From Diadema setosum (taxonomy: Eukaryota > Echinodermata > Echinoidea > Diadematoida > Diadematidae): a DNA stretch of 64,000 nucleotides. A program made the position numbers and the translations under genes. The stretch lies in contig NC_092686.1 of the NCBI RefSeq assembly GCF_964275005.1, positions 14,232,431-14,296,430 on the forward strand. Reading direction: 5' to 3'. Under the pieces are notes generated by a model, which had not been told where the DNA came from, did not search any database, and worked only from the letters and a program-made list of their open reading frames with translations. How positions within the stretch are numbered: position 1 is the stretch's first letter; each line of letters starts with the position of its first letter. Positions 10,530-23,559 of this stretch are shown here, piece after piece.

Positions 10530-13310
10530 TACGCCGTACGCAGGCTCCCCTTTCCCACCCTCATCCTCACGGACCTCGGCCCCGGAGGTCGGGGGAGAGT
10601 CTTGTCGGCGGTGACCAATGGCAATGTGAGAAGAAGAAAACAAAAATGAAATGTGCCAATGGGTTTATGCCAATTTATTGATGTAATTTCTTAATTGGGT
10701 TTGCTATATAAGTAAACAGTTAATATAAAGTCATGAATTCATGATAAACAGAAATGCCGGTATTTATTTGGAGATAAAAATTGACAACTTTTTGTACGGT
10801 ACTTACGAATACGATGAACGAAAGTTGAACACTGCATTGGTCCGTCCGTCCGGCCGGTGCATGCACGCACTTCACGTGCATACTATACATGCAACCACGT
10901 ACAGTACAGTACGTTTGTACGTACGCGTCGCATATGTATGATGTAGAATGCAGACGAAGCTGTAGAAATACTGTGTACAGTGTAAACGTAGTCACGTCAT
11001 CACGTTGATCGAAAGTTACGGTCACCCGCGTCGTATCGCATTAGTTCGCGCGCCATCTCGTCATCTCCCTCAAACCTAGCAGACGACAATATCGCTGATC
11101 CTGCGCATGTGTCAAATTTTCCGCCTCGATCAAGTTCTTTTTTTGTATATTTCGATTAAATTAGCAACTATCTGCTTTATGCAACGTATATTAAGCAATT
11201 ATATTAGTTAATTTTGATGATAAGGCAAAGTGTCTTAACTCCAAAATTAACTAATTTAGTTTCACAAAGTTTTATGCAACGGGCCCCAGATCTAGATCTG
11301 GACCCTTGTCCTGCAGGCACTGTTGTTCCTGTGCTGAATTTTTCAGGTAAGGTATCTGCTTTATGGATTTCCAATGTTTTGTAGTCGAGATAAATCTCAT
11401 GGTGGTCGTATTAACACCAAGGACTAGATCTAGATCTAGAGTAACTGCGTCAGTGAGCGGCCGTGCAGCCGTTCGCGGCAGGTACAACATACACGGTAAT
11501 ATACAGCTAAACACAGCATTGCACTGTTACATGCACACTACACATACACTAGCAATCAACAAAAACCAACCGATAAAATGGGCACGATCTCTGACGAAAG
11601 TGAAATTTTCTCACCTAAATGACAACATATCGCATCCAAAATGAAATTTTCGGTACTTCTTAACATAACAGTTAAGAAACAATGGTCCAAGAAACTGGAT
11701 TTTTTGTCGTTTTCTCGATGTTCCTGGATTTTGAAAACATATCCTCACGTAAAATAGAATTTTCGCGAGCCGATGTGGGCCGCCATTTTTTTCGGAAAGT
11801 GGATGTTACCATCGAAAAAAAAATGAGAAAAACACGAGAAAGACATCAACAACACCGCCAGAATTTCGATCTTGTTTGCGGCCAATGCATGTGCGCACGC
11901 TATTTTCACGTGCTTTCGCAATGGGAATTGGCGCTTACGCAATGTTCGCGAGACATGTGAAGGCGTTCAGCCAAAGATCGCGGGGCACGCGCGCATTGCA
12001 TAGGGATTGTACATCGTGCCGCAAGCAGAAATACTACGTCGCATATCGCCTTTATCGGCGAAAATTGTGCCGGGTTTTGCCCTGGTAAATCATGAAAACT
12101 GCGTTGGTCAGTGGTAAATTTCTTTCATGAAAACAATTGCGTTAATGAATAATCTTGTCTATGATATATGAAATGGTTGAAAATAATTTGCCTGATTTGT
12201 TTACAAGTTGGAAAAACTCTTAACAATGCTTAAACTGCCGCAAACGGGATATTTTACTCTAGTTTAGTTTTAGTAGGACCCATACCTCGGAAGAGTGCCT
12301 GACCACGTAGATACTAACAGTGCCGCCGCTTCGCGATCCAAGCGCTGGTGTAGGTATAGTGCTAGCGTACTTCCATATCCATGTAGATATCTAAAAATTC
12401 ACTTAACCAAATTGCACCAAAATCACAGGAAATACTCTATGACTCATGTCCACTTGCTCACGCTAATTGGAACCAAATCGCACGTCGGGAAGCGTAAGTG
12501 AAGTTGTCGACTTTCCTGTCGTCGCTAAAAATAATCTGCTCTGTACGACTAAACAAGAGTGATCGCGGCATAGGCCCTACCTGCCTGCGCACGCACAGAC
12601 TGAAGTTAGCCATGTAATATGATGAGACAAATCTTTCAAGTAATCGGGAGCACAAAATCAATTTATAAATTATTTGAGCAAAGTCGAATGAAAAATATAG
12701 TTCGTAAATCACACAAATCGCCAAAATCATGACATTTTGTAGTTTAGTTCCCGCGTAAATTCCCCGTTCGCAAAGTACTAGTCGGCTAACTTCAGTTCTA
12801 GATTGTGCATGTCGCGTTTACCATGATCTCTCGCGAAGAGTGATTTTTTTTGAGTGATGACTTGAAAGTCGGCGTCAATGTTGATACTTCTCGATTACCG
12901 ATTTCGTTCAAATATAAGACGGTATTTTGAAATATGCTTAGAAGTATATCCTGTAATTTTGGTGCGATTCGGTTCAGCGAAATTTGAGACAGCTGCATGA
13001 ATAGGACAGTACACAAGTGCCGCCTGCTAGCTAAATTGGGCCTAAGCGTCGTCTGCTACTCGGTACGATTTAACGCACGCGTATGCGAGAGCTTGTAATC
13101 AGTGATATAGTCGGCACCTGTGACGTCACGACATCCGGGCTCGTCAGCTCATTAGCATAATTCTCACCAAAAAAGTTCAATTTTTAACATGAAATTACTG
13201 GCTAAATCGCTGTGAAATTTTGATTCTGTTTGCACCGCTGGGTCTTTTAGAATTAAAAGAACAACATATAAAAAAATTTAAAAAAGAAAACCGGTACAAT
13301 GCCCTTTTAA
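10530..13310. other. CpG-richer intergenic stretch, no gene recognised
   Basis: Patches at about 10540-10620, 10840-11060, 11750-12100 and 13020-13140 have clearly more CpG than the surrounding AT-rich DNA. They include GCCGCCATTTTT (YY1-like, 11790), CACGTG and TGACGTCA-type words. They could be promoters or 5' exons of genes out of view, or GC-richer MITEs. I could not link them to a coding exon. Confidence 0.35.
11170..11300. repeat. Inverted-repeat segment and BglII-like palindrome
   Basis: ATTAGTTAATTTTG and CAAAATTAACTAAT form a 14-bp perfect inverted repeat around 11205-11256. TTTATGCAACG occurs directly at about 11177 and 11271. The segment ends in GGGCCC and the perfect palindrome CCAGATCTAGATCTGG. 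The GGGCCCGTTGCATAAAA end (minus strand) resembles a common invertebrate hairpin element. Family placement is uncertain. Confidence 0.55.
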
Positions 13311-13399
13311 GAATAAACCAGTAAAGCATAAAATCTGAACTGATCTGATTATTTCTCTTTGTTACAAGTTTACTGCCTCCTGGCAGAGACGTTGTGATA

Positions 13400-15990
13400 T
13401 GTGCCTTTCGAGAAAAAAAATGTGGTCTAACGAAAATGCTGTGTTACTTTTCTTTCCTTAATGTTTTAAAAGAGGAATACGAAAGTGTTATTTTGATGTT
13501 TTCTTTGCCAGTTCTATGCTGCACAATTGTAAAGGTAAACGATCGTCATGTATGTTCAACTTTATTGACTGTACAATGCAGTCCTGATCGACCTGTTGCA
13601 TGAAGATGTTTTTGTTAATATCAGACACAACTCTAGGTAAAACAATACAAACAAACCTAACGTGAGATGAAACATAAATCTCGTTGCATCAAAGTCGATA
13701 AGATAAAACTTATATCACGTTTGATTTTTAGTCCATGAATATTTGTGGAAGAGCCTATAAAAAGGGGCTGATGTTTCATTTTATGCTCAATATGAAACAA
13801 AACTTTTTCATACATTTTATGTTTAGATGATAGATGAATAAGCCATCATAATAATAATGGTAGATATACTCAATGTACCGTGCAAAATGCTATCAAGCCC
13901 TATCCCGACAGCAAAGAAGAAACGGGGTTTTGCTTCATCAAAGATTTGGCCACGAGAGTTGGCACTTCATACAGGCCAGCAGACTTTAAGGAACACTTGC
14001 ATAACTAACGGTTTTGACATACAATGACATAGTCAGTATGCTCGTCAAATATTAAAATTACGATATAACTATTTCCTTATAGATGGTGCATAAATTGAAA
14101 GCAAATCGATGGATTTAGCCCATTTCGAGGGTGCTGAATGCAAATGTAGTTAATGCAACCCTTGCACCCTTGAGCGTTTATTATGTATTGAAGGTTTTGG
14201 TAGCCTTTTTGGCGACCTTCTTGAATGTATCAAAACTCTAAAAGATTTCGTAGGAAACACCCATGCGACGCCGCCCTTCCGACCCCGGGGGTCGGAAGGG
14301 TAAGGCCTTGTCATTCTACCGGTGCTTGTTTATGAAATTATCTTCTTAATTTCGAAATTAAAAAGAAAACATAAAATGTGAGAGCCTAGTGCATGTCTAT
14401 TCATTCAATGTGATTTTGTCCATTCCTCACTTCAGCAATTGCTAGTCGAAAATCGTCCCGTATTGAGACCACGAATCTCTACCTAAATCCTTACTTGTTT
14501 CCAAGAAGATGAATTCACATATTATGAGTGTGTGTGTGGGAGGGGGTGTATGGGTGCTTTTGTGTGTGTGTGTGTGTGTGTGTGCGTGTGTGTGCGTGTG
14601 TGTGTGCAAAGATCGTTAAATGATCATCGGTTTCTTAAATTGTCAAATACCACCCCCATAACATGAAACATTAAAACCGTTGATCAGATAATCAATGCTG
14701 CTTTATATTACACTTTATCAAATTAAAGCAATTATTTTGTTGGACAAACTTAATCCTCTTTTTTCGTGTCGATTCCCTCCCAAGAGTGCATAGGGTTGAT
14801 TTTTTTTTTTTTTTTTATGATATGCGCTTCAGTTTGTGGTTATTTTCTCACCATGTTTTGGATGGCTATTATAGAGTTTCATTAGTTACTTAAAAAAGGA
14901 ATGAAAGAATGAATAGCGAAGGCTTGTTATTCAGAAGGCTCGTTAGTCCGACAACAAAAAAGTATGTTATTTCTAGGGTACGTTTAAACAGTCCGAAAAT
15001 GAAATTGTAGATTCATTATAAAAAATAATAAATAAACTTGTATGGTGGCAAACTACGATGTTGAAATGTTTACACAATAGGATAACCACAAAGTCAAAAT
15101 TGGGTATACAGGTCCCATTGGAGACATGTTCTTTTTCATACCTCAATTCTAATTCACGGTGTCAAAAATTCGATTGCTTGAAATGGAAATTGTGATACCA
15201 GGCATTACAATTCATGACGGTTTTTTCTCAGTCTACTGTTACGCCCGAAACGAACACGCATTTGGGAGGTGTTTGGAGCCAGGCTCATAGTCCTAGTATA
15301 AGACCTTTTTATTATACAAGTACAACCTTACTTACGCGATATCTTCTCTAGTCATATTGGTATCTTTCTATAATTTAATTCAAATAAAAAGCATAAAATT
15401 TCAGGGCTTAACGCGTGCTTAATCACTTTAACACACGCATGACTTGTATTTCTTCCTATCAACAGTACTGGAAAATGATATTGCAAAACAACCTCCCCCC
15501 CCCCCCCCCCCGCCCCCATTAGTACTCATTTTATGACCCTCTAGGCCTGAAAAATTAGCAGGCTGCGTCCAGCCTCTCGCCTAGCAAAGTTGACCAGAAG
15601 CAATTAAATAACTTTTGTCTCTCCGCCAGTGTGACTATGGCCGCACGAACGAGGCAAACACGATCAGTGATTACACGATACCCCTACGCCTGTGCGAACC
15701 ATGGCTGCTAGCGTAATGACGGGATAAGAATCACATACAAATCTGTGGCATCACGATATCCCTCCGCACAGACTACATTCGTGCATAATCAAGATCTCTC
15801 AACATCAGAAGGAATAGTTCGAAGGTTTGCATTTTCAAAGGATTTGGGTTTTGACGTGACCATTTTAGCAATGTCACACATACCGCATGCATGAGCAGAA
15901 TGCTTCGATCGCCCCTGATTACATACGCTGTATTGACGATGTAACATGTCTGTGTAAAATTGTTTCTAATTCGCAGAGCTAGCTTTACCT
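13400..15990. repeat. Intergenic; (TG)n and poly-C tracts only
   Basis: No gene or transposon frame is recognised. Simple tracts are (TG)n at 14560-14607 and poly-C at 15494-15511. Confidence 0.5.
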
Positions 15991-16002
15991 AATGTACCAT
16001 GA

Positions 16003-16061
16003 ATAATTATAATGATAATGATAGCAATGATTATAATAATGATAATGATAATAACAATAAC

Positions 16062-16099
<38 letters not shown>

Positions 16100-16100
16100 T
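16003..16100 (+). repeat. ATAATG/(AAT)n microsatellite
   Basis: Irregular AATGAT units pass into a pure AAT run. The Asn-rich reading frame across it is an artefact of the repeat. It abuts the truncated 5' edge of the retroelement at 16.1 kb. Confidence 0.9.
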
Positions 16101-16104
16101 GCCT

Positions 16105-19100
16105 TATTTATCCAGGGTATAGCCTCTTCGGTGTTTCTGTTGAATAACAGAAACTTGGTTATACATAAAAACTCTGCCCCAGTATTTAATATGGATAATT
16201 ATAAAATTTTACGAAATGATCGCAGATTCAGACGAGGAGGAGAAGTCCCCTCATATGTTCATGATTCTCTCACTTTTAAAAACAGAAATGATATATACAT
16301 TGATGGAACCGAAAATATATTTGTAGAGCTTGCAAGTAATACTTCAAAAATATGATTATTGGAGTGGTTTATAGACCCCATAGCAGCTCAATAGATTTGT
16401 TTTTAGAAAAATTAGAACATAAAATTATTCTTAATAAATTGGCACGTGAAAATAAATATATTTATCTTATGGGTGATTATAATATTGATATTTTACCCTC
16501 TAAATTAAATAATAATAGTTTTAAGTTATTGAATACACTCTCCATGTATAGATTCCATCCTCATATCAATAAAGCAACCAGAATAGTTAACAACTCTGAA
16601 ATTTTAATAGATAATGTATTTTCCAATGTCAGTGAGTCAGAAAATTCTAATTGTATTTTATATTTTGATGTATCTGACCATCTCCCTAGTTTTGTTATTT
16701 CTCAGAATAAGGTTGATTGTATCAGGAATAAGTATAAACGCGAATATATTAGAAGAGAGACACAACAAAATATTGATAGACTAATTGCTGATTTGGCAGT
16801 TGAGTTTTGGGATGATGTTTTCGGTGAATCCGATGTCAACAGCTCGTATGAATTGTTTATGAATAAGCTTCTTTTTTTATATAACAGGAATATACCCCTT
16901 GTACGAAAGAGAAAAAACAAGAGAAAGCCCCGCAGACCATGGATTACCAAGGGTATTTTGTTATCGATAAAAACACGCAATAATTTATACAGGAAAGCGT
17001 TACACACGCGATTAGATGTTGATTTTAATAGATATAAAAATTACTGAAATATATTAACAACTATTATACGATTGTCACGTAAATTTTATTATTCAAAAAA
17101 TACTGAATCCAAAGGATCCAATACAAACTTGGTACTTGAGGATCTTTTTGGAAATAAAAAAAAAAAAACACTTGTTCTAAAATTATTGAAAATGGATATG
17201 AAATTACGGACCCAAATGATATTTTATATTTTGTTAATACAGGATCAAATTTAGCATCTTCTATAAGTGTAACCGATAGTAATTTTATGCAGTATTTTTC
17301 TGAATCATTTGGTCTTTCTCTTTTTTTTTCTCACCAACTTCATACCATGAAATAGTTAGCATTGTTAAAGATCTTAAATCCAGTAAGTCCTCGGGTTATG
17401 ATGGTTTAAGTGTTTATCTCCTTAAACAGATTATTCATGTTATCGCACCCCCACTAGTACACATATTCAACATATTTCTCAGTTCTTTCCGCTGCCCAAA
17501 CTCACCGAAAATCGCAAAAGTGATTCCCATCCATTAAAAGACGATCACACACAACTAAAAATATGACCGCCCAATATCCCTTCTCCCCAGCATATCAAAA
17601 ATTCTAGAGAAAATTATTTATAAAAGACGATTTTCTTTTTTAAATGAACATGAAATTCTTATTCCGAATAAATTCGGATTTAGAAAAAATCACTCTACAG
17701 ATTACGCTATTATTCAACTTTGTGATAAAATAATTGAAGCTTTTATCAATAAGGAACATATTGTTGGAATTTTCATGGACCTGAGTAAAGGCATTTGATA
17801 CTATTGATCACAAAATTCTTATTCGAAAATTAAAACATTATGGAGTTCGATGAATACCCTTGCTATCGTTCACCGATTAATTGTCTAACCGTGAGCAATA
17901 TGTTGATTTTGACTCATGTTCCTCCAGGAGATTAAGAATCAATTGTGGAGTACCACAAGGGTCTACCTAAGGCCCTATGTTATTTCTTATCCATGTTAAT
18001 GATATAATAAATGCTTCCCCAATTTTAACTTACATTTTGTTTGCAGATGATACAAATATATTTAATTCACATAAAGATCCACAGATACTAAAATCCGCAC
18101 ACTTAATTTTGAATTATGTAAAGTTTCTTCTTGGTTTAAATGCAATAAATTTTCTTTAAATATTTATAAAGGTAATTTTATACATCTTAAAAATGTTCAT
18201 TCTTCTGATATTGAATGTAACTTTTACATTGATGGGTTACCCCTTGTAGAAAAAAAAAAAGTCTACTAAATTTCTTGGTGTAATTATTGATGCTAATACC
18301 TGGAATGAACATGTAAACAATATAAGTAGTACTGTATCGAGAAACATAGGTATATTGTTCAAACTGAAAGATCTTTTGATAGAAAAGTCTCTTTTTATTT
18401 TATATAATGCACTGATTTTACCATACATTACATACTGCAATATGGTATGGGCATATTCTAACAAGACAAAAATTCAATCAGTTCACCTTCTCCAAAAAAA
18501 GAGCACTCCGCATTTGCACCAACTCACATTATCTTGCAAACTCTGAACCATTATTTTCTAAATTGAAAACTCTGAAAATCAACGATATTCATAAATTAAA
18601 ATGCGCAATATTCATGTACAAATACAAATCCAACACCCTCCCTTCCTCGCTCCACAACCTATTCACTGTGAACTCCAGCGTCCACGCTTACCCAACTCGA
18701 CATTCCAAAGATTATCACCTCCACAATCCCAAGCTAATGATCGCTCACAAGTCAAGCTGTCATATGATGATATGATGCATGATATACGCAGATGGTAATG
18801 CTATTTCCAGAGTTGATTCAATTAATTTTCTTTGGATTATTATAGATTAGAGATTATCCTGGAAAAATCACATCAATCACATTCATGGCAAGATCAGCGT
18901 ATCCATTGGGATGATTTATAAGCTTCGCGTGATATTACCAAGGAAAACCCTATTAATGTTACACAACGCCCTTGTCTTGCCTTACTTGTTTTGGTCTGGA
19001 GCCACTGAGCGTGACTTAAATCGTCTTACTGTTCTTCAGAAAAAAGCAATTCGATTGTGAACAAACTCTCATTATCTTGCTCACACTCCTCCCCTTTTCA

Positions 19101-19850
19101 AAGACGTAGGCTGTTTATCCCTCAAAGATAGGATCTTTTATAGAACGAGTATTTTTATGTTTAAATAAGTACATTCGATATTGCCGTGTATTTTTGATGA
19201 TTATTTTAAAACGCATTCTATGAGTCATAATTTTAATACACGTTATAAACAAAACTTTGTCTTGCCATTATGCCGATCTAAGATGAAATATAGGAACTCA
19301 GTGCAATATAAAGGTGCAAAAATATGGAATTCATTAGAATATAATCTTAAGTGCATTATGAGTTTAAATCATTTTAAGTTGAAATTGAAACAATATCTCT
19401 TTGAATCTTATGATTAATTACGTTTTATCAAAGTATTGGAACATTATACATTCATGACGTTCTGTTTTGTGTTTTATTTATGTATGTTCTGTTTGTTTTT
19501 ATGTGTATCTTTTGTCTATTATTGAGTATCTATTGTTATTATGCAACATTTTGTATTTTGTATTTTCATGCCAATCTGTTTTTTTTTTTATGTACTTCTG
19601 TATAGGGAATCACAATCTTCAAGCCACTGGCTTTTTCGTGGTTTTCCTCGACATTTGATTATTGTACAAATATTTGGCTGTATTGTTTTTATGAAATCAA
19701 TAAATTGAATTGAACTGAATTAGACACCATGGACCAGACGTTTGGAATAATCTCCCTGAGCAAATCAAGGCAATCACAAAATTATATTCTTTTAAGGCAC
19801 TTATGAAAAAATATCTTTTATCGAAATATAATGATGTATGAGTGATAAGA
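16105..19850 (+). mobile_element. Degenerate non-LTR retrotransposon A (CR1/L2/Jockey-like), interrupted
   Basis: The endonuclease part runs through two frames (to 16355, then 16352-17047) with NYKILRNDRRFRRGG, IGVVYRPHS, MGDYNIDIL and DVSDHLPSF, the APE-type blocks, followed by the linker RKPRRPWITKGILLSIKTRN. Reverse-transcriptase blocks follow in several broken frames: MDLSKG with a frameshift near 17790, GVPQG near 17950, and FADDTNIF at about 18038-18061. The C-terminal domain (TRHSKDYHLHNPK) stops at 18754 and resumes at 19719 as RHHGPDVWNNLPEQIKAI, ending at TGA near 19841. The 5' end is truncated: the first third of the endonuclease is missing. Several stops and shifts make it inactive. 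It belongs to the same family as the element starting at 62.17 kb (shared WDDVF..DV.SSYE block). Confidence 0.85.
18755..19718 (+). mobile_element. 5'-truncated non-LTR retroelement nested inside element A
   Basis: The 964-bp insert begins within the RT C-terminal region (GNAISRVDSINFL, then an in-frame stop, then LSWKNHINHIHGKI) and continues with LMLHNALVLPYL and a last frame (19181-19417) ending KGAKIWNSLEYNLKCIM...KQYLFESYD. It has a ~300-bp 3' UTR and an AATTG-like tail (19690-19718). Element A resumes immediately afterwards in the expected reading sense. A clear target-site duplication is not visible. Confidence 0.8.
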
Positions 19851-20039
19851 AGTTTTGGGGTTTTATGTTCACTCATAAACAGTTTATATCGGTATATTAG
19901 GAGTTTAGTAATTTGCTGCATATCAAAATTGTTGATATTGTATACAGAAGTATGTAACAGACATACATGCAACACAAACATACACCAGAAGTAAACCCAA
20001 CCATGTATACCCAAACGATAAATTAACAAAAGTGTATTT

Positions 20040-20085
20040 CATGGCATGCACAGCACAGCACAGCACAGCACAGCACAACACTCAC
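20040..20085 (+). repeat. (CAGCA)n pentanucleotide repeat
   Basis: About seven CACAG/CAGCA units follow the 3' UTR of element A. Confidence 0.8.
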
Positions 20086-20519
20086 CTCAGCACAGTATTA
20101 TAGTAAAGAATGCCTATTGATAACAAATAAACGATAGCTATTTTGAATTTTCCCTTTATTTTAGACCTCATAAATTACTACGATATTTTAGATTTGATTA
20201 TTGATTCTACTTTGTACACACGTCCGTCATACAGATATGTAAATCGATTTTAAGTCTCGAATTTTACCCCGAGGCCTCGATCCATGTCAAGCTGCTGCCT
20301 ATGATCGCGGTCGCCTGCTTTTCTGTTATTATGATAGCTAAAGATGTTTAATTATAAAATCAATTCATTTAAATCCCCCTCTTTTATTTTTTTTTCTGAA
20401 ATTCATTTATTGGAGCGACATGATATACTCTGAATGAATAATCAATCATTATTTACATGAGTTACAACTGTTGATTCAACTATTCGCTTCTGAACATTTT
20501 TTGTGAATGATATTATCCT

Positions 20520-20677
20520 ACACGTCTCGATTACATCGCATACTGTCATGTTCATAGTGTGTGTGTATATGTATGTACTTTGAATTAATTTGTAAGACAG
20601 TATGCTGGCTTATGCGTCGTGTAATGTTTATTTGGAAAAAGGCAGAAATAAAACCAAATCAAACCAAACCAAACCAA
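20520..20677 (+). mobile_element. Retroelement 3' end with (AAACC)n tail
   Basis: A 3'-UTR-like stretch ends in GCAGAAATAAAACCAAATC and AAACC units (20650-20677). No coding part was identified. Confidence 0.4.
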
Positions 20678-20679
20678 GT

Positions 20680-21343
20680 GCCCTACCAGAGGGCCCTGCA
20701 GTTATTATTACCCCAGCGTTTCCAGGTAGGGGCCTACCCATTTATACACCTGGGTCGAGAGGGACATAGTGGGGAAACATCTTGTCCAGCAGCGTAAGCA
20801 CGGGACTTTCGTGGGTTGTTTTTTTTTTTTTTTTTTCAATTGATAACCCTATAACCCCAGAAGTGCACCAGAAATATGTTATCCCAAATGTTTTTCCTCT
20901 TCCGATTGGGAGTGGGGAGTCTTATCCACTATGCCACAGCGCCCCATATAAATGAAGATTATTATTGTATTAATTATCTTTCAATTTCATTCCCTCTATC
21001 AAAAATAGGCGTATTAAAACATTTGCGATTTATTAACCCCTTAAATGGCATTACAATCATGAGCACCGAAGAACCACTAGTTAATGAAACGCTTGTTTGT
21101 TGAGAATCAAAAGGTTATGATTATACTCGAAATGGCTTTCAGGAACTGGAGTAAGCCTATATTATAATTATGAAGGGCGAAAACAAAATCCAAGCAAAGT
21201 TTTACCTTCCCCCTGAAGGTCTCCACGGAGCACACTTCACGTGCTTCATCATACTTTGTATATTATTGTCTCCTACGATTATCCTACAACCCCCTCCCTT
21301 TTTATGTTTTCGAGCTTTCTACTTCCTTTGTTGATTCCCTCCC

Positions 21344-21379
<36 letters not shown>

Positions 21380-22400
21380 CATATAGTCCTGATATAGCCC
21401 AACCCGATCTCTTTTTAGGTAATAATTGAGGGGTATACAGGTAACATTCCCTTTTCATTCATTCGCATGGACTTCTCCTTCTTTAACTCTACAGGTGTCT
21501 TTATGGAGTATCAGCTTCCTCCGAATGGAGGTAGGTCGTCAACCTAAATGGTTAATTTCATTTTCTACACACCTTATTCCATCTTTTTGTATACTATTAC
21601 TACTATAAATGTTTATACAGCATGATATCTTGTGACTATCCAGTCACGCACAATCAAGATCACCTGAACTTCAAAAGGAATCGTTGCGCTTGGAGACATA
21701 TTTTCCAAGGAATTAGGTTTGTTATCACTTCTGTGTTTATGTTCTCGCACGTACATACAAGAGATAAACCTACATAACTGGTATGTCTGTAAAGAAATGT
21801 TACTCCACGTGTATATAGCGCAGGGCCAGCTTCACTAGATGTAGTACTAGGGTGGTAACACGTTTTCCCTATATTAAACACAGATGTTCTAAAAAGGGGA
21901 CGATTTATCAGTGAATGAGTGCTGAAATGTCATATAAGGTAGCAAACAAAATGCTGAAGAAATACTTTGAATAGACACACAATATGGATTAAGTGGATGG
22001 GAAACACACAAATATTTTCTAAAAACAAACGATTCCGAATGTTTTCACAAAATTTATTTTGTGAATGCCTATGATATTTACAGAAAGGATAACATTGCTC
22101 GTTGATTGGTCCAACAAAACAGAAAAATCACTCGGTGTTAGTATACAGTTTTATTTACATGACTGAATGATTAAGATCATCAATATCTTTTCATTTTTAT
22201 TTCTGCTTAAAATTTCCGTAATAACCAATGGAGTGAATTATAGCTGCACCAACCACAGACTCTATTTCTATGATTGCGGTATTGCCCAATATAAGGGCGC
22301 ATTGCAAGAAGACCAAATTGTTTTGCTTGTTATTTTACATGCATAAGTTATTCAGTATTAAATTCATGTATTCAATGGGGTGATACTTGCATTCAGTCTT
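20680..22400. other. No gene recognised; (CA)n at 21347-21378
   Basis: Only short frames. A poly-T run at 20818-20837 and the CA microsatellite are the visible features. Confidence 0.45.
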
Positions 22401-22405
22401 TCCAG

Positions 22406-22687
22406 ATTTATTTGATTACAAGTTTAATTTGGGCATCAGAAGGACGCATGAAAACCTGTGCAAGTCATTCAATTCAAACCGGTATTGGAACGGAACAGTG
22501 CCTAGGTGAGAAACCTGCTCAATGTAAATGCGCCATGACCCGCTACGCAATGAAGAAAAGAGTTGTAACTAATGTTTTCCTTCCTCTCGTAGTTCGAATG
22601 CCAGACATTTCGAAACGTGAAGTAGAGGAGGCTCAAGAGTTCCGGGAGGAGAATCCCGCCCTCAACGACCATGACACCAGTGATTAA
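22406..22687 (+). CDS. Possible two-exon 3' end of an unknown gene
   Basis: A pyrimidine tract and AG at 22405 (GCATTCAGTCTTTCCAG) open a 100-nt frame to a GTGAGA donor at 22506. A strong acceptor (TTTTCCTTCCTCTCGTAG) ends at 22592, and a second frame runs to TAA at 22687. The two join in phase (33 codons plus one base, then 31 codons plus stop). The second part is a charged, helical-looking tail (ISKREVEEAQEFREENPAL). The implied 87-nt intron is short for this window, no upstream exon was found, and I recognise no family. Base composition is GC-richer than its surroundings, which gives modest support. Confidence 0.3.
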   Translation: MYLITSLIWASEGRMKTCASHSIQTGIGTEQCLGEKPAQCKCAMTRYAMKKRVVTNVFLPLVVRMPDISKREVEEAQEFREENPALNDHDTSD

Positions 22688-23354
22688 AATGACGACGGAA
22701 CAGACGTTTGCGTAGCGGAATACTTCATCCGCCGTCTTGCGTGATATCCTCTCGTCGTTTATACAACAACACAAGACGTAGCAGTAGAAAGTTACACATG
22801 CAAGCGGGACGGATTTGTATCATAGAAAAGATCAATTAAACATGTTCTTTATTTCTCTGTATTTTCTTGTCTGGTGTGCTCTCCTTCCTGCGAAAAATTA
22901 TGAGCTGTATGTTATACGTTACAATAGATTGTGCAAGGATATTCTATTTTTTTCATTGTTTCTCTTTATCAACTATACAAATAGAAGGAAAAGGGAACAA
23001 CTTGATTTCCTATTTGTTAAATATTTCATCAAGGTATCTATCACTTAAATATACTCGCTATACTAATACTCTTAGGACTGATCAGCAAGCAGTGGTTCTT
23101 CCATTGCTTTCAGAGTTTGTTTGTTTTTTTTATCAGAAACGATGATTACGATCTAATACAATATGTAATGAACATGGCAAATGAGTAAAAGGAGCGTTGA
23201 TTTGTTAACCCGTTAAACGGAAGGTAAAATTAATGAATAGTCATGCGCATACATAATTATATTTCTTATCTTTACGTGGATTGTCTTTAGCAGAATCTCA
23301 TTCACCATTAAACTCCCTCTTAGGCCCGAATTCACAAAGGTGGTACAAATGAAA

Positions 23355-23545
23355 CCATGGTTTAAACCATGGACAAAAACCATGGAGCGCCAAGTGTCGC
23401 ACGGAATATTTCTTTACGAAATTGGTCATTTCGTCGACAAAATGAACATTTCGTTAACGAAATTATCACTTCGTGGACGAAATGTTCATTTAGTTACAAA
23501 ATATTGTCATCTTGTTACAAAATAAACATTTCATCGACGAAATGA
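23355..23545. repeat. Palindromic minisatellite, ATTTCGT-NN-ACGAAAT type
   Basis: After the perfect palindrome CCATGGTTTAAACCATGG (23355-23372), about seven units spaced 20-26 bp follow (23407-23545). Each is built on the small palindrome ATTTCGTTAACGAAAT and its variants (TCGTCGACAAAAT, TTCGTGGACGAAAT, TTTCATCGACGAAAT). No frame of interest crosses it. Confidence 0.85.
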
Positions 23546-23559
23546 CTACTGGAGACAGT

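Noticed and set aside
15999-16100. Asn-rich N-terminus in front of the endonuclease frame
   Set aside because: It is an (AAT)n microsatellite at the truncated edge of element A, not part of the retroelement protein.
22502-22774. Minus-strand hydrophobic frame resembling membrane helices
   Set aside because: No acceptor or ATG opens it, an upstream in-frame stop is close, and it is the antisense of a charged helix, which tends to give hydrophobic readings.
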